Positions 6,824 through 22,513 of a stretch of 64,000 bases of DNA are shown piece by piece. The notes under the pieces are model-generated. The model had not been told where the DNA came from. It searched no databases and saw only the letters and a list, made by a program, of their open reading frames with translations. The number at the start of each line of letters is the position of its first letter. Position 1 is the stretch's first letter. Source of the DNA: Mesorhizobium sp. M7A.F.Ca.US.008.03.1.1 (GTDB lineage: Bacteria; Pseudomonadota; Alphaproteobacteria; Rhizobiales; Rhizobiaceae); NCBI RefSeq assembly GCF_003997495.1, contig NZ_RZRU01000003.1, forward strand, positions 124,001-188,000. Direction: 5' to 3'. A program made the translations under genes and the position numbers.

Positions 6824-8396
6824 CAGGCGGCGTGCCCTTCCGCCCGACATTGCGACGGATCATGCCGAAATCGGCGCCGCCGGTGGCAAACGCGGTGATG
6901 AAGTAGAGCAGCGCCCCGCCGGCGACGAGCGCCAGAAGCGTCGTCGCCTTGACGACTAGGGGCGAACCGGGGCCGAGCCTGATCGCGAACCAGTGCTCGG
7001 CAAAATAGAGCGCCGCCCCCATCACCACCGCCGACAGCACCAGCCGCGGAATGCGTTTCATCAGCGGCACGTCGCGGCCCCAGTGGCCGCGCCGGATCAA
7101 GACGCCGAGCAGCATCACCGCGTTGACCCAGCCGGCGACGGCCGAGGCGACTGCGATGCCGGGCGCGCCCATCCGTGGGAACAGCGTCAGCGCCGTGGTC
7201 ACGTTCACCGCCACCGAGATGGCGGCAAACATCATCGGCGTGCGCGTGTCCTCACGAGCGAAATAGCCCGGCGTGAATGCCTTGATCAGCACGAAGGCCG
7301 GCAGGCCGAGGCCGAAGATCGCCAGGATCGCCGCCACCGTCGGCGTCGAGCCGTTGGCGGCGAACGCCCCGCGCTCATAGACCAGCCGCACGATCGGCTC
7401 CGACATTACCCAGAGTGCGGCGGCTGCCGGCAGCGTCAGGAACAGCGTGAATTCGACCGAGCGGTTCTGCAGATTGGCCGCCTCGATCAGATTGCCCGAT
7501 TTCAGCGCCCGCGACAGTTCGGGCAACAGCACGATGGCGACCGCAACACCGACCACGCCGAGCGGCAACTGGTAGATACGGTCGGCATAGGCGAGCGAGG
7601 AAACCGCGCTGTTCTGCGCCGAGGCGATTGCCGTGCCGATCAACTGGTTGATCTGGGTGATGCCGCCGGTGATGGCCGCCGGCAGCGCCAGGATCAACAG
7701 CCGCTTGACCGCGGGCGTCATTTTCGGACGGCGGAAGCCGATCGAAATGCCGGCATGGCGCACCGCCACCCAGACGATCGCCAGCTGCACCAGTCCGGCG
7801 GCAAGCACGCCCCAGGACAGCCCGTAGCCGACGGTAAGGGCGTCCGAGCCCTTGTACCAGGCATAGGCGAGCACCCCGATCAGGATGACGTTGAGGAACA
7901 CCGGAGCCACCGCGGCGGCGAAATAGCGGCGCAGCGAATTCAGCATGCCCGCCATCATGGCACCCAGCGACATGCAGATCAGATAGGGGAACATGATCGT
8001 CGCCAGCGTCACCGTGGTGTCGAACTTCCCCGGCGTGCCGGCAAAACCCGGCGCCACCAGATAACGCACGATCAGCGGCATCGACAGTTCCATGATGATG
8101 GTCAGCGCCAGCAGCGCCGTGAACAGCACGCCGAACACTTCCTCGGAAAAGCGCTTGGCGCCCTCGGTGCCGTGGGTCTCGATCTCCTTGGCGAACAGCG
8201 GCACAAAGGCGGCGTTGAAGGCGCCTTCGGCAAACAGCCGGCGAAAGGTGTTGGGAAACTGGAAGGCGGCGTTGAAGGCATCGGCGACCGGTCCGGTACC
8301 GAGTGCAGCAGCCATCAGCATCTCCCGGCCGAAACCGAGCGCGCGGCTCATCAGCGTGCCGGAAGCGACCGTTGCGAATTTCTTGACGAGGCTCAT
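6798..8396 (-). CDS. murJ: Lipid II flippase MurJ
   Basis: The 532-residue polytopic membrane protein (about 14 helices) moves lipid II to the outer face of the inner membrane for peptidoglycan synthesis. The MurJ/MviN opening is clear: MSLVKKFATVASGTLMSRAL, then GFGREMLMAAALG. Length is normal. It follows glnD on the same strand with a 46-bp gap, as in many Rhizobiales, and is probably cotranscribed with it. Confidence 0.97.
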   Translation of the reverse strand: MSLVKKFATVASGTLMSRALGFGREMLMAAALGTGPVADAFNAAFQFPNTFRRLFAEGAFNAAFVPLFAKEIETHGTEGAKRFSEEVFGVLFTALLALTIIMELSMPLIVRYLVAPGFAGTPGKFDTTVTLATIMFPYLICMSLGAMMAGMLNSLRRYFAAAVAPVFLNVILIGVLAYAWYKGSDALTVGYGLSWGVLAAGLVQLAIVWVAVRHAGISIGFRRPKMTPAVKRLLILALPAAITGGITQINQLIGTAIASAQNSAVSSLAYADRIYQLPLGVVGVAVAIVLLPELSRALKSGNLIEAANLQNRSVEFTLFLTLPAAAALWVMSEPIVRLVYERGAFAANGSTPTVAAILAIFGLGLPAFVLIKAFTPGYFAREDTRTPMMFAAISVAVNVTTALTLFPRMGAPGIAVASAVAGWVNAVMLLGVLIRRGHWGRDVPLMKRIPRLVLSAVVMGAALYFAEHWFAIRLGPGSPLVVKATTLLALVAGGALLYFITAFATGGADFGMIRRNVGRKGTPPVKEQSPDP

Positions 8397-8442
8397 GCTT
8401 TTGGGAACTGCCTGCGCAAATGGGACAAAGCGATGGTCGTTG

Positions 8443-11244
8443 TCACTCGGCCGCCGCCCTGGACTTGCCGCCGCGTTCGGGCACGATGCCTTCGAGCGTT
8501 GCCATCAGCCGATTGCGGATGGTGGCGATGCGGGCCGGGCTATCTATCTTCTGGCCAGTGAGATCGGTGACATAGAAAGTGTCGATGACCTTTTCGCCGA
8601 AGGTGGTGATGTGGGCCGATGCGATGTCGAGCGACAGGTCGGAAAGCGTCCCGGTGATCTCCGACAGCAGCCCCGGCCGGTCGAGGCCCTCGACCTCGAT
8701 GACCGAAAAACGATTCGACAGCGTGTTGCGGATTTCGGCACGCGGCGGGATCTTGAATACCTTGGAGCCGCGCCGCGGCTTGGTGCGTTTCTCGATCATT
8801 TCCGGCAGCCAGCTCTTGCCCGACAGCACGTCCTCGATCAGCCGGCCGACACGTTCGGCGCGCCGGCGCTCGTCCTCGTCACGGTCGAATTCTCTCGAGA
8901 TCAGGATGGTGTCGAGTGCTCGGCCGTCCGACGTCGTGAAGATTTGCGCATCGACGATGTTGCCGCCGGCTCCGGCGCAGGCCCCGGCGATGACCGAGAG
9001 CAGGCGGGGGTGGTCCTGCGCCAGCACGGTGATTTCGGTCACCGCCTCGAACTGATGGGTCTTGACCATGGTGGCGAGCTTGTTGCCGGCTACATCGGCC
9101 TCACGAATGAACTCGGCATGGCGAAGCTGGTCGGCGAGATCGACGGTCAAAAGGTAATTCTCGTAGTGCTGGCCGACATAGCGCTTGCGGGCCTTGTCCG
9201 GCCAGTCGGCAAGCGCCTCGGCCAGGCGCTCGCGCGCCGCCGCCGTGCGCTGGGCGCGCGACACCTCCGAAAACCCGCCGGTTAAAAGCAGTTCGGTCTC
9301 GTAATAGAGCGTGCGCAGCAGCTGGCCCTTCCAGCCGTTCCAGACACCGGGTCCGACGCCCCTGATGTCGCAGACGGTGAGGATCAAAAGCATCTTCAGC
9401 CGCTCGACCGACTGCACGATCGCGGCGAAATCCTCGATGGTCTTGCGGTCGTTGAGGTCGCGGGTCTGCGCCGTCATCGACATCACGAGATGATGCTCGA
9501 CCAGCCAGGCCACGGTTTCGGTATCGGCCGGCGACAGCCCCATATGCGGGCAGATGCGACGCGCGATCCTGGCACCGGCCTCGGAGTGATCCTCCGGCCG
9601 GCCCTTGGCGATGTCGTGCAGCAGTACGGCAACATAGAGCGCCTCGCGGCTCTTCTTCAGGCCCGGCATCAGCGTGTGCGACAGGGGGTGGACCTTTTCG
9701 CCGTCGCCGCGCTCGATCTCGGCCAGCACGCCGATGCAGCGGATCAGGTGCTCGTCCACCGTGTAGTGATGGTACATCGAGAACTGCATCATGGCGACGA
9801 TCTTGCCGAAATCCGGGATCAGTCTGCCGAGCAGCCCGGCTTCGTTCATGCGCCGCAGATTGAGTTCGGCATTGCGGTCCGAGGTCAGGATGTCGAGGAA
9901 CAGCCGGTTGGCCTCCTCGTCGCGCCGCAGCGACTTGTTCACCAGGCCGAGCGAGCGGGTCAGCAGCTTCAGCGCATCGGGGTGGAATTCCAGGCCATGC
10001 TTGTCGGCGAACCAGAACAGCCTGAGCAGATTGACCGGATCGCGCTCGAACACCTGGTCGTCGGCGATGTTGATGCGGTGGTTGTCGACAATGAAGTCCG
10101 AGGTGCCGGCCAGCTTGCGCTTGCGCCGCGAGAAAGTCAGGAAGATACGGTTGAAGCCCGGCACGTGCTTGGCCTGCTCTTCCTCGAGCGCTGCACAGAA
10201 GATGCGGGTCAGGTCACCGACATCCTTGGCGACGAGGAAGTAGTGCTTCATGAAGCGCTCGACCGCCGACAGGCCGGGGTGGGTGGTGTAGCCGAGCCGT
10301 TCGGCAATCTCGCGCTGGATGTCGAAATGCAGCCGTTCCTCGGCCTTGCCGGTGAGGAAGTGCATGTGGCAGCGCACCGCCCACAGGAAATCCTCGGCCT
10401 TCTGGAACTCGCGGTACTCGCCCTCGGTGAAGACGCCCTTGTCGACCAGCTCCTCGCCGGTGCGCACCCGGTAGAAATATTTGCCGATCCAGAACAGCGT
10501 CTGCAGGTCGCGCAGGCCGCCCTTGCCGTCCTTGACGTTGGGTTCGACCAGATAGCGGCTTTCGCCGGCCTTGGCATGGCGATCATCGCGTTCGGCAAGC
10601 TTGGCCTGGACATATTCGGGGCCGGTCGTGCGCACCACCTCATGGTCGAACCGCAGCATCAGTTCATCATAGAGCTTTTCCTCGCCCCAGAGGAAACGGG
10701 CTTCGAGGATCGAGGTGCGGATGGTGACATCGGTGCGCGACAGGCGCAGGCACTCGTCGATATTGCGGGTGGCGTGGCCGACCTTCAGCCCCAGATCCCA
10801 CAGCATGTAGAGCATGTATTCGACTGTCTGTTCGCCCCACGGCGTCTGCTTGTAGGGCAGCAGGAACAGAAGGTCGATGTCGGACCCCGGCGCCAGCGTG
10901 CCGCGGCCGTAGCCGCCCACGGCGACGACGGCCATGCGCTCCGCGGAGGACGGGTTCTTGACCCGGTAGACATGGGTGACGGCGAAATCGTAAAGCGCCC
11001 GGATGATCTCGTCCATGAGATGCGACAGCCGCGCCGCGCAGGCGCTGCCGCCCCCATCGTCCCTCAGCATGCGTTCGGCAATGGCGCGCCCTTCCGCCAG
11101 TCGTCCCTTGAGCAGCTGCAGCACGCCATTGCGCGCAGCCTGCCCTGAGCCGTCGCCCGCCGTGGCCGCGGTCAGCGCGGTCATCTCGCGGCGCAAGGCT
11201 TCGCCGTCGATCAATTCGTCGAGCCTCAGGGAGATTTTTGCCAT
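8443..11244 (-). CDS. glnD: PII uridylyltransferase / uridylyl-removing enzyme
   Basis: The 933-residue nitrogen sensor covalently modifies PII proteins. It has a nucleotidyltransferase domain with GGYGRG at 110-115 and catalytic Asp122/Asp124 (GSDIDLLFL), a GlnD linker region, an HD hydrolase domain near residue 520 ([15 protein letters not shown]), and two C-terminal ACT domains that sense glutamine (about 710-790 and 820-905). All key residues are present. The ribosome site is weak (TGGATAT before ATG). Confidence 0.98.
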   Translation of the reverse strand: MAKISLRLDELIDGEALRREMTALTAATAGDGSGQAARNGVLQLLKGRLAEGRAIAERMLRDDGGGSACAARLSHLMDEIIRALYDFAVTHVYRVKNPSSAERMAVVAVGGYGRGTLAPGSDIDLLFLLPYKQTPWGEQTVEYMLYMLWDLGLKVGHATRNIDECLRLSRTDVTIRTSILEARFLWGEEKLYDELMLRFDHEVVRTTGPEYVQAKLAERDDRHAKAGESRYLVEPNVKDGKGGLRDLQTLFWIGKYFYRVRTGEELVDKGVFTEGEYREFQKAEDFLWAVRCHMHFLTGKAEERLHFDIQREIAERLGYTTHPGLSAVERFMKHYFLVAKDVGDLTRIFCAALEEEQAKHVPGFNRIFLTFSRRKRKLAGTSDFIVDNHRINIADDQVFERDPVNLLRLFWFADKHGLEFHPDALKLLTRSLGLVNKSLRRDEEANRLFLDILTSDRNAELNLRRMNEAGLLGRLIPDFGKIVAMMQFSMYHHYTVDEHLIRCIGVLAEIERGDGEKVHPLSHTLMPGLKKSREALYVAVLLHDIAKGRPEDHSEAGARIARRICPHMGLSPADTETVAWLVEHHLVMSMTAQTRDLNDRKTIEDFAAIVQSVERLKMLLILTVCDIRGVGPGVWNGWKGQLLRTLYYETELLLTGGFSEVSRAQRTAAARERLAEALADWPDKARKRYVGQHYENYLLTVDLADQLRHAEFIREADVAGNKLATMVKTHQFEAVTEITVLAQDHPRLLSVIAGACAGAGGNIVDAQIFTTSDGRALDTILISREFDRDEDERRRAERVGRLIEDVLSGKSWLPEMIEKRTKPRRGSKVFKIPPRAEIRNTLSNRFSVIEVEGLDRPGLLSEITGTLSDLSLDIASAHITTFGEKVIDTFYVTDLTGQKIDSPARIATIRNRLMATLEGIVPERGGKSRAAAE

Positions 11245-11323
11245 ATATCCAGTCGGCCTTGCCGTTTCGGCGGCGTCTATAGCGCGTTTTGACGGCGCTG
11301 GGTATGGGGCGTTGAAAGCCGGT

Positions 11324-12148
11324 TCAAGACCCGGCTGAGCTTTGGCTCGGATAAGTAAATGGAATGACCATTCTCCGCTTCAGCCGACAGAAATCGACAA
11401 TGCGCTTGCCTATTCGCCGAGCCTCGGCTTTGACCTTCGCTATAGCTGTCTTTCTGCGTTTCCTGGTCCCGGCGGGTGCGGCGCACTGGATATCCCGCTT
11501 TTCCCTGAGCAGGCTTGGCAATTGGAGCGCCCTGTCGCCAAGGAACTGATCTTGCGCGCAGAGCGCAGGAACAATCTGATAGATCGTCTCGCCTCGCAAA
11601 ACCGAAAACTCCGGGTTGAAGACAAGGTCGTCGACTGCAATGCCGATCTCCTCGGTGGCCTTGATCAGGTCGAGCGCGGTTTGCCTCGAGATGATGTAGC
11701 CGGCGGTTCCTATATGTCCGGCGTCGAGTTTGGATGTGGAAAAGCCGTGACCGATGGCAATGCGCTTGCGTCGGATCACGGTCTTACAAAAGTAGCTTTC
11801 GAGCTTGACGACTTCGGCATCGGCTGGAATCCAGTCGCTGTCGCGAAGCAATGCGCCGGCTTTTGCGGCAAAGACGATGTCGTCCTCGAAGACTGCCCCG
11901 TAGCGAGCGTCGCCTTGCGCGATGACAGCCCAGCAGGCCCGGTGACTGAGCAGGCAGGCGATCTCGCCGTCGGTCAATGGCAGCCTGTTCCGATATCCGA
12001 CATTTTGCGGCATCAGGTCCAGGTCCGGCCGATCCCGTGCGTCTATGGCCTGAACGCGTTCGAATGGCACGCCGATGCGGGCAAATTCCGCCGTCACACG
12101 GGCAAGGCGATCGGGAGACCGATCGAGATTGATGACCAGACGCTTCAT
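11324..12148 (-). CDS. Glycosyltransferase family 25 (LPS-type)
   Basis: The 274-residue protein matches GT25. It has the start [18 protein letters not shown], a [14 protein letters not shown] segment, and the acidic motif VFEDDIVF that binds the sugar-nucleotide metal. Family members add galactose or similar sugars to lipopolysaccharide cores. The C-terminal 50 residues are very basic ([17 protein letters not shown]), consistent with membrane attachment. I chose the ATG at 12148; a GTG at 12181 would add 11 residues. It stands alone, divergent from the copper ATPase, with no other surface-polysaccharide genes nearby. Confidence 0.87.
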   Translation of the reverse strand: MKRLVINLDRSPDRLARVTAEFARIGVPFERVQAIDARDRPDLDLMPQNVGYRNRLPLTDGEIACLLSHRACWAVIAQGDARYGAVFEDDIVFAAKAGALLRDSDWIPADAEVVKLESYFCKTVIRRKRIAIGHGFSTSKLDAGHIGTAGYIISRQTALDLIKATEEIGIAVDDLVFNPEFSVLRGETIYQIVPALCAQDQFLGDRALQLPSLLREKRDIQCAAPAGTRKRRKTAIAKVKAEARRIGKRIVDFCRLKRRMVIPFTYPSQSSAGS

Positions 12149-12269
12149 TGCCAAAGAAAATCTCAACCCTGGGACGCTCACTCTCTAGCAGGGGTGGTGT
12201 TGCCGCGTGAGACTTTTTCTGGGGAGGATGGGCGCGCCGTGGACTGGAAAAGAAAAGTCGAAACAGCCC

Positions 12270-12300
12270 TTGACCTTCCAGTTACTGGAAGCCCTATCTC
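12270..12300 (+). promoter_or_regulatory. HmrR/CueR-type copper promoter
   Basis: A -35 TTGACC (12270-12275) and a -10 TATCTC (12295-12300) are separated by 19 bp, the over-long spacer typical of MerR-family promoters. The spacer holds a perfect dyad, CTTCCAG-TTA-CTGGAAG (12275-12291), matching the CueR/HmrR box consensus. It lies 35 bp upstream of the ATPase start, so HmrR from 1821-2243 is the probable activator. Confidence 0.82.
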
Positions 12301-12334
12301 GACTTCACACACTGATCCATCAAGGCATTTTCGA

Positions 12335-14830
<2,496 letters not shown>

Positions 14831-14872
14831 TCGAAGCCCCCAAATACGAAATCACTCAACAGGAGACCATGA

Positions 14873-15265
14873 ATGACTTTGGCCAAAAAACTCGTGCTGC
14901 TGCTGATGGCGGCCGGAATGCTGGTTGCCGTCTTCCTCGAAAGCGTTCCGGCGCAGAGCGAAGAGATGAAACACGACATGGGCGCCATGGCGACGGACGC
15001 GACCAACCCGTCGACCGAAGGCTACAAGGCAGCGATGGACAGAATGCATGCCGACATGATGGCATCTGAATACACCGGCAATGCCGACGTCGATTTCGTC
15101 CGCGGCATGATCCCGCACCATCAGGGTGCGATCGACATGGCCAAGGTCGAGCTTGCCAACGGCAAGGATCCGGAAATCCGCAAGCTGGCCGAAGGCGTCA
15201 TCGCCGCGCAGGAAGCCGAAATCAAGCAGATGCAGGCCTGGCTCGCCGCCCATCCGGTGAAGTAA
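14873..15265 (+). CDS. DUF305 (CopM-like) periplasmic metal-handling protein
   Basis: The 130-residue secreted protein has a signal peptide or anchor (about residues 5-28), a Met/His-rich segment ([13 protein letters not shown], then [12 protein letters not shown]) and the DUF305 core motif [12 protein letters not shown] with His82-His83. DUF305 proteins such as cyanobacterial CopM bind copper in the periplasm. AGGAG precedes the ATG at 14873. It is 42 bp after the copper ATPase, so it probably belongs to the same HmrR-controlled transcript and would chelate exported copper; the operon assignment is inference. Confidence 0.9.
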   Translation: MTLAKKLVLLLMAAGMLVAVFLESVPAQSEEMKHDMGAMATDATNPSTEGYKAAMDRMHADMMASEYTGNADVDFVRGMIPHHQGAIDMAKVELANGKDPEIRKLAEGVIAAQEAEIKQMQAWLAAHPVK

Positions 15266-15332
15266 GCTTTCGAGAACGCCTCTGGATTTCTCGTCCAGCC
15301 TGTGATGCGATCGGCCCCAACTGGAGCCCGCC

Positions 15333-16178
15333 ATGCCATCGACCATCAGAACTACCAAACTGCCCTCAGGCGAAACCGTTCAGGTGCTTGGCCAGGGCAC
15401 ATGGAAGATGGGCGAGGATTCGCGCCGGCGTGCCGATGAGGTGAATGCCCTCAAGCTTGGCCTCGACCTCGGCATCACGCTGATCGACACCGCCGAAATG
15501 TATGCCAGCGGCGGCGCCGAGGAGGTGGTGGCCGAGGCTATTGCCGGGCGCCGCGACGAAACCTTCCTGGTCTCGAAAGTTCTACCATCGAACGCTTCAC
15601 GCGCGGGCGTGCAGCGCGCCTGCGAAAACAGCCTGAAGCGCCTGCGAACCGACCGTATCGATCTCTATCTGCTGCATTGGCCGGGCAGCATGCCGCTGGT
15701 GGAAACGGTCACGGCCTTCGAGGCCTTGAAAAAGGCCGGCAAGATCCGCCACTGGGGCGTCAGCAATTTCGACACCGACGAGATGGAAGAACTGGTCGGC
15801 TTGCCTGCCGGCGGTAATGTCCAGACCAACCAGGTGCTCTACAATCTGGTCCGGCGTGGCCCCGAATTCGATCTCGCGCCCTGGAGCCGGCAGCGCTGCA
15901 TTCCCTTGATGGCCTATTCGCCGGTCGAGCAGGGCACGTTGGCGCGCAATGCCAGGCTCGACACCGTTGCCGCCCGCCACGATGCGACCCCGGCACAGAT
16001 CGCGCTGGCCTGGGTGATGCACCAGGAGGGCGTCATCGCCATCCCGAAAGCCAGCAGCCAGGAGCACGTCCGCCAGAACGTCGCTGCGCTCGACATCAAG
16101 CTTACGTTGCAGGACATCGCCGATCTCGACAGCGCCTTCCCGCCGCCGACACGCAAGCGCGGGCTGGAGATGATCTGA
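15333..16178 (+). CDS. Aldo/keto reductase
   Basis: The 281-residue NADPH-dependent reductase has the full catalytic tetrad Asp52, Tyr57, Lys82 and His115 ([26 protein letters not shown]). Length is normal for a bacterial AKR. GGAG lies six bases before the ATG. It comes 67 bp after the DUF305 gene and may be the third gene of the copper unit, removing reactive carbonyls made under metal stress; this role is inference. Its stop codon abuts that of mutS with no spacer. Confidence 0.95.
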   Translation: MPSTIRTTKLPSGETVQVLGQGTWKMGEDSRRRADEVNALKLGLDLGITLIDTAEMYASGGAEEVVAEAIAGRRDETFLVSKVLPSNASRAGVQRACENSLKRLRTDRIDLYLLHWPGSMPLVETVTAFEALKKAGKIRHWGVSNFDTDEMEELVGLPAGGNVQTNQVLYNLVRRGPEFDLAPWSRQRCIPLMAYSPVEQGTLARNARLDTVAARHDATPAQIALAWVMHQEGVIAIPKASSQEHVRQNVAALDIKLTLQDIADLDSAFPPPTRKRGLEMI

Positions 16179-18917
16179 CTACGTCCCCGCCAGCCCCTTC
16201 AGCCGGTAGAGCGCCTCCAGCGCCTCGCGCGGCGTCATCTCGTCGGGGTTGATGTCGCCGAGTGCCGCGCCCAGCGCGTTGCTCTTCACCGGCTTCGGTG
16301 CTTCCCGCTTCACAGCCACCGAAAACAGCGGCAGGTCATCCACCAGGCGGTTGGTCTTGCCGGAAACCTCTCCCTCTTCCAATTGATGCAGCACTTCCTT
16401 GGCCCGGTCCACCACCGCCTCCGGCAGGCCGGCCAGCCGCGCCACCTGCACGCCGTAGGAGCGGTCGGCGGCACCCTTGCCGACCTCGTGCAGGAAGACG
16501 ACGTCGTTTTCCCATTCCTTGACCCGCATTGTGACGTTGGAGAGGCGCGCCAGCTTGCCGGCCAGCGACGTCATTTCGTGAAAATGGGTGGCGAAGATCG
16601 CCCGGCAGCGGTTCTTCTCATGCAGATATTCGACCGCCGCCCAGGCGATCGACAGGCCGTCGAAAGTGGCGGTGCCGCGGCCGATCTCGTCGAGGATCAC
16701 CAGTGCACGTTCACCGGCCTGGTTGAGGATCGCCGCCGTCTCGACCATCTCGACCATGAAGGTCGAGCGGCCGCGCGCCAAATCGTCCGAGGCGCCGACG
16801 CGCGAGAACAGCCGGTCGACGACGCCGATATGGGCCGATGTCGCCGGCACGAAGGAGCCGGTCTGGGCCAGGATGGCGATCAGCGCGTTCTGCCGCAGGA
16901 ATGTCGACTTGCCGCCCATGTTCGGGCCGGTCAAAAGCCAGATCGCACCGTTCCTGGCACTGCCCTCCGGCGACAGGTCGCAATCATTGGCGACGAACGG
17001 GCCTTCGCCCGAACGGCGCAAGGCCTGCTCGACCACCGGATGCCTGCCGCCCGCAATCTCGAAGGCAAGGCTGGAATCCACCACTGGCCTGCACCAGGCC
17101 TCGCTTTCCGACAAAAGCGCGAGTGCCGCCGAGACATCGAGCACGGCCAGCGCATCCGCACCGGTGCGGATCTTCTCCGCTTCGGAGACCGCTTCCGCCG
17201 TCAGCGCGTCAAAGGCGGCAAGCTCGATGCTCAGCGCCCGGTCGGCGGCGTTGGCGATCTTGGTCTCGAGTTCGGCAAGCTCGGTCGTGGTGAAGCGCAT
17301 GGCATTGGCCATGGTCTGGCGGTGGATGAAGCGCGCCTTGGCGCCATCGCTGCCGGTCATCACAGCATGATGGTTGGCGGTCACCTCGATATAGTAGCCG
17401 AGCACATTGTTGTGCCGGATTTTCAGCGAGCGGATACCGGTCTCGTCGATCAGCGAGCGCTCCAGCCCGGCGATCACCTTTCGCGATTCGTCGCGCAGCG
17501 CCCGCATCTCGTCGAGATCGGCATGGTAGCCACCGCGCACGAAGCCGCCATCGCGCTTGAGCAGCGGCAGCTCGTCGCCAAGCGCCTGCGTCAGATGCTG
17601 CGAAAGCGTTTGGGGCAGTGCATGGATGGCGGCCAATGCCGCCGCGAGTTCCCGGGGCAGGGCGGTCGCTGCAAAGATCTCGGCGATCGCGCCTGCCGCC
17701 TCGAAGCCGGCGCGCAGCGCGCCGAGGTCGCGCGGCCCACCCCGGTTGAGCGCCAGCCTGGACAGCGCGCGCGGCATGTCGGCGACGCTCTTCAGGCTCG
17801 ACCGCACCGCCTGGCAAAGCCGCGTTTCTGAGCGGAAGAACGACACCGAATCCAGCCTGGCGCCGATGGCCGCGGGATCGGTCAGCGGCGCCATCAGCCG
17901 GTCGGCGAGCAGCCTTGCGCCGCCGCCCGTCACCGTGCGGTCAATCGCCTTGAACAGCGAGCCTTCGCGGCTGCCCGACAGCGTGCGCAGCAGTTCCAGA
18001 TTGCCGCGCGTCGCCGGATCGATGAACAGGGTCGATCCCTGTTCCTCGCGCTCGGGCCGCGACAGTGGCGGACGCTCGGCTTTCTGCGTCTTCTCGACAT
18101 AGGCGATGGCACCCGAGATCGCCGACAGTTCGGCGCGCGAAAAGGCGCCAAAACTATCCGGCGTCGCCACATCGAAGAAGCGGGCGATGCGCCCGGTGGC
18201 CGAAGCCGAATCGAACAGTGAGGGCGGCTGCGGGCTGGCGACCCGGCCGAGCACGTCGAACACCGGCTTCAGCTCCGGATCGTGGAACACCGGTTCGGCA
18301 ACGATCAATTCGCGCGGATCGACACGGAAGATGTCGGCCAGCAGCCGGTCGGCGGTGGTGTCGGTGACGCGAAAGGCACCGGTCGAGATGTCGATCCAGG
18401 CCAGCGCAAAGGAGTGGTCCGCTCCACCCTTCACCCGCCCCAGCGCCATCAGGAAACTCGATTCCGATGGCGCCAGCAATTTGTCCTCGGTGATGGTGCC
18501 TGGTGTCACCAGCCGCACCACGTCGCGGCGCACCACCGATTTGCCGCCGCGTTTCTTGGCCTCGGCCGGATCCTCGATCTGTTCGCAGACGGCAACGCGG
18601 AAACCCTGGCCGATCAGCTTTTGCAGATAATCGTCGGCGGCATGCACCGGCACGCCGCACATCGGAATGTCGAGCCCTTGATACTTGCCGCGTTTGGTCA
18701 GCACGATGCCCAGCGCCCGGCTTGCCTTCTCGGCATCGTCGAAGAACAGCTCGTAGAAATCGCCCATGCGATAAAACAGCAGCGAATCGGGGTTCGCCGC
18801 CTTGATCTCGATGAATTGCTCGATCATCGGCGTGGCGCCAGCGTGGGCGGTCGGCACCGGCGTCATCGCCTCGGGGGCGTCTGGCTCGTTCGGGCTATGC
18901 ATGTTCATACGCGGCAC
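16179..18917 (-). CDS. mutS: DNA mismatch repair protein MutS
   Basis: The 912-residue mismatch sensor has the N-terminal mismatch-binding motif ([15 protein letters not shown]), connector, lever and clamp regions, and a C-terminal ATPase with Walker [11 protein letters not shown] and Walker [16 protein letters not shown]. It recruits MutL after binding mispairs. The GTG at 18917 and the in-frame ATG at 18908 are both possible starts; neither has a clear ribosome site. Confidence 0.98.
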   Translation of the reverse strand: MPRMNMHSPNEPDAPEAMTPVPTAHAGATPMIEQFIEIKAANPDSLLFYRMGDFYELFFDDAEKASRALGIVLTKRGKYQGLDIPMCGVPVHAADDYLQKLIGQGFRVAVCEQIEDPAEAKKRGGKSVVRRDVVRLVTPGTITEDKLLAPSESSFLMALGRVKGGADHSFALAWIDISTGAFRVTDTTADRLLADIFRVDPRELIVAEPVFHDPELKPVFDVLGRVASPQPPSLFDSASATGRIARFFDVATPDSFGAFSRAELSAISGAIAYVEKTQKAERPPLSRPEREEQGSTLFIDPATRGNLELLRTLSGSREGSLFKAIDRTVTGGGARLLADRLMAPLTDPAAIGARLDSVSFFRSETRLCQAVRSSLKSVADMPRALSRLALNRGGPRDLGALRAGFEAAGAIAEIFAATALPRELAAALAAIHALPQTLSQHLTQALGDELPLLKRDGGFVRGGYHADLDEMRALRDESRKVIAGLERSLIDETGIRSLKIRHNNVLGYYIEVTANHHAVMTGSDGAKARFIHRQTMANAMRFTTTELAELETKIANAADRALSIELAAFDALTAEAVSEAEKIRTGADALAVLDVSAALALLSESEAWCRPVVDSSLAFEIAGGRHPVVEQALRRSGEGPFVANDCDLSPEGSARNGAIWLLTGPNMGGKSTFLRQNALIAILAQTGSFVPATSAHIGVVDRLFSRVGASDDLARGRSTFMVEMVETAAILNQAGERALVILDEIGRGTATFDGLSIAWAAVEYLHEKNRCRAIFATHFHEMTSLAGKLARLSNVTMRVKEWENDVVFLHEVGKGAADRSYGVQVARLAGLPEAVVDRAKEVLHQLEEGEVSGKTNRLVDDLPLFSVAVKREAPKPVKSNALGAALGDINPDEMTPREALEALYRLKGLAGT

Positions 18918-19121
18918 GCTAGCAGATGTGATGGTACGGTTTAATGCCGGCGCTTCGAAAAACAGGGGACGACGGGACGGCAGCTTGTCCGCAATTGCCG
19001 ATGCGGACGGCGATTCCGGCGCGCTGGCGGTTTACACGCGGCGGCGCGTGGTCTTAATTCGGACCGAAACAAAGCACCCGCTTCAAGGAGGTGCTGCACC
19101 GGCGAGGAAATCAAGAACATC

Positions 19122-21401
<2,280 letters not shown>

Positions 21402-21434
21402 GGAGCGAGCCTGAGCGGTGGGTCCGCGAGGCGT

Positions 21435-22136
21435 TCAGCCCGGCGCGAACACGCGTGCGGCCTCGACGACCTCGTCGACCTGATCCTGCCGCAGCAGGTC
21501 GATGGGAATGCGGCCGTCGAGTTGCGCCGAGGGGCGCGTCAGCCACAGCCATGCGAGCCTTGGATTGGTGATCAGCGACAGCACGCCGCGAATGCCTGCA
21601 ACCGGCCGGCCGTCGACGAACTGCGCCAGCGGGAAGACATGTTTGCGGCCGCCTTTGCGCAACGCGATGACCTCACCCCGTCTCTGCCAACGGTGCAGGG
21701 TCGAGCGGGCGATGCGCAAATGCTCTTCCAGATAGGTCGAGCCGGCGACGCGGCCCGCCCAGTCCTCGATCAGCATCGATTCGAGGTCATCGGACTTTGG
21801 CAGCGAAGGGGGCTCGACATCGGCAAATGGGATCGTCGGCGGATTTGTCACGCCGGCAATACCGGCTTCGCTGCGGCGCGCGGCTTCCGCCGCCAGGGCG
21901 CGCACGAATTTCGATGCCAGGCCGGGAAGGTCGGCATGGATGGCGTCGATGGCGCGCTGGTGCTTCGGTGACAGCAAGGTGACGGCGGACGCTATGCTGC
22001 CGGCGATCTTGCCGACCGAGACCATGGTGGGCTTGTTGATGGCCTCGTCATAATGGGCAAGCGCGCGTTCGACGTCCTCCGCGACCATCTCCGCGAAGTC
22101 GTCCTGCTTGAGCCCCTGGATCTGAAATCTGTTCAT
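21435..22136 (-). CDS. MbcA/ParS-like (DUF2384-type) protein, orphan
   Basis: The 233-residue protein has a C-terminal half resembling the toxin-binding region of Xre/MbcA/ParS antitoxins (ITNPRLAWLWLTRPS, then GRIPIDLLRQDQVDEVVEAA). This is preceded by a helix-turn-helix-like segment (LRIARSTLHRWQRRGEVI). The N-terminal 130 residues are helical and unassigned. Such antitoxins normally sit beside a RES-domain toxin, but no toxin gene flanks this one. A perfect 14-bp palindrome lies 105 bp upstream. The family call is moderate; it could be a stand-alone regulator. Confidence 0.6.
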   Translation of the reverse strand: MNRFQIQGLKQDDFAEMVAEDVERALAHYDEAINKPTMVSVGKIAGSIASAVTLLSPKHQRAIDAIHADLPGLASKFVRALAAEAARRSEAGIAGVTNPPTIPFADVEPPSLPKSDDLESMLIEDWAGRVAGSTYLEEHLRIARSTLHRWQRRGEVIALRKGGRKHVFPLAQFVDGRPVAGIRGVLSLITNPRLAWLWLTRPSAQLDGRIPIDLLRQDQVDEVVEAARVFAPG

Positions 22137-22240
22137 GCATCTGTCTCTTCGTCCGGTCGCACTCCTCCCACAGCTGCGGCCGGTTGTTGAATTTCTAGAG
22201 CGGAAAGCGAAAAGCGCGGCGGCAACAGATGCAGCGGCCC

Positions 22241-22254
22241 GACAGCATGCTGTC
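22241..22254. promoter_or_regulatory. Perfect 14-bp palindrome upstream of the MbcA/ParS-like gene
   Basis: GACAGCATGCTGTC is fully self-complementary and lies in the 377-bp gap, about 105 bp upstream of the 22136 start. It could be an operator for that HTH-containing protein. There is no direct evidence beyond symmetry and position. Confidence 0.3.
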
Positions 22255-22360
22255 TTGCATTCTTGACACCTCTACTGACTGAGGGCGCACCGAAATGTCA
22301 GTCGCGGGACGCCCAGATTGCGTGTAGGTGCGATGTGTGACAGCCGCGCGACGGTGTTTC

Positions 22361-22500
22361 CTTCTCCCCTTGTGGGAGAAGGTGGATCGGCGCGCAGCGC
22401 CGAGACGGTTGAGGGGTGTTGGACGGAGCGCTGTCAGCGCCAAACTGGAGCCCCCCTCATCCGTCGCCTTCGGCGACACCTTCTCCCACAAGGGGAGAAG
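22361..22500. repeat. Intergenic palindromic element, 24-bp perfect arms
   Basis: The arms at 22361-22384 and 22477-22500 are perfect inverted copies (core CTTCTCCCCTTGTGGGAG) around a GC-rich middle. Each arm also folds on itself. The element lies just downstream of the kinase gene ending at 22514 and resembles the elements at 38780 and 52701. The rest of the gap (22137-22360) holds only the short palindrome at 22241. Confidence 0.92.
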
Positions 22501-22513
22501 GGAGAACCTGCCG

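Noticed and set aside
11342..12334. 331-residue N-terminal extension of the copper ATPase frame
   Set aside because: It runs antisense through the glycosyltransferase gene, lies upstream of the HmrR promoter and has no domain character; the ATPase begins with the YHS-containing part at 12335.
18918..19121. Possible regulatory stem GTCCGCA/TGCGGAC upstream of maeB
   Set aside because: A 7-bp repeat is expected by chance in such GC-rich DNA and no promoter elements surround it.
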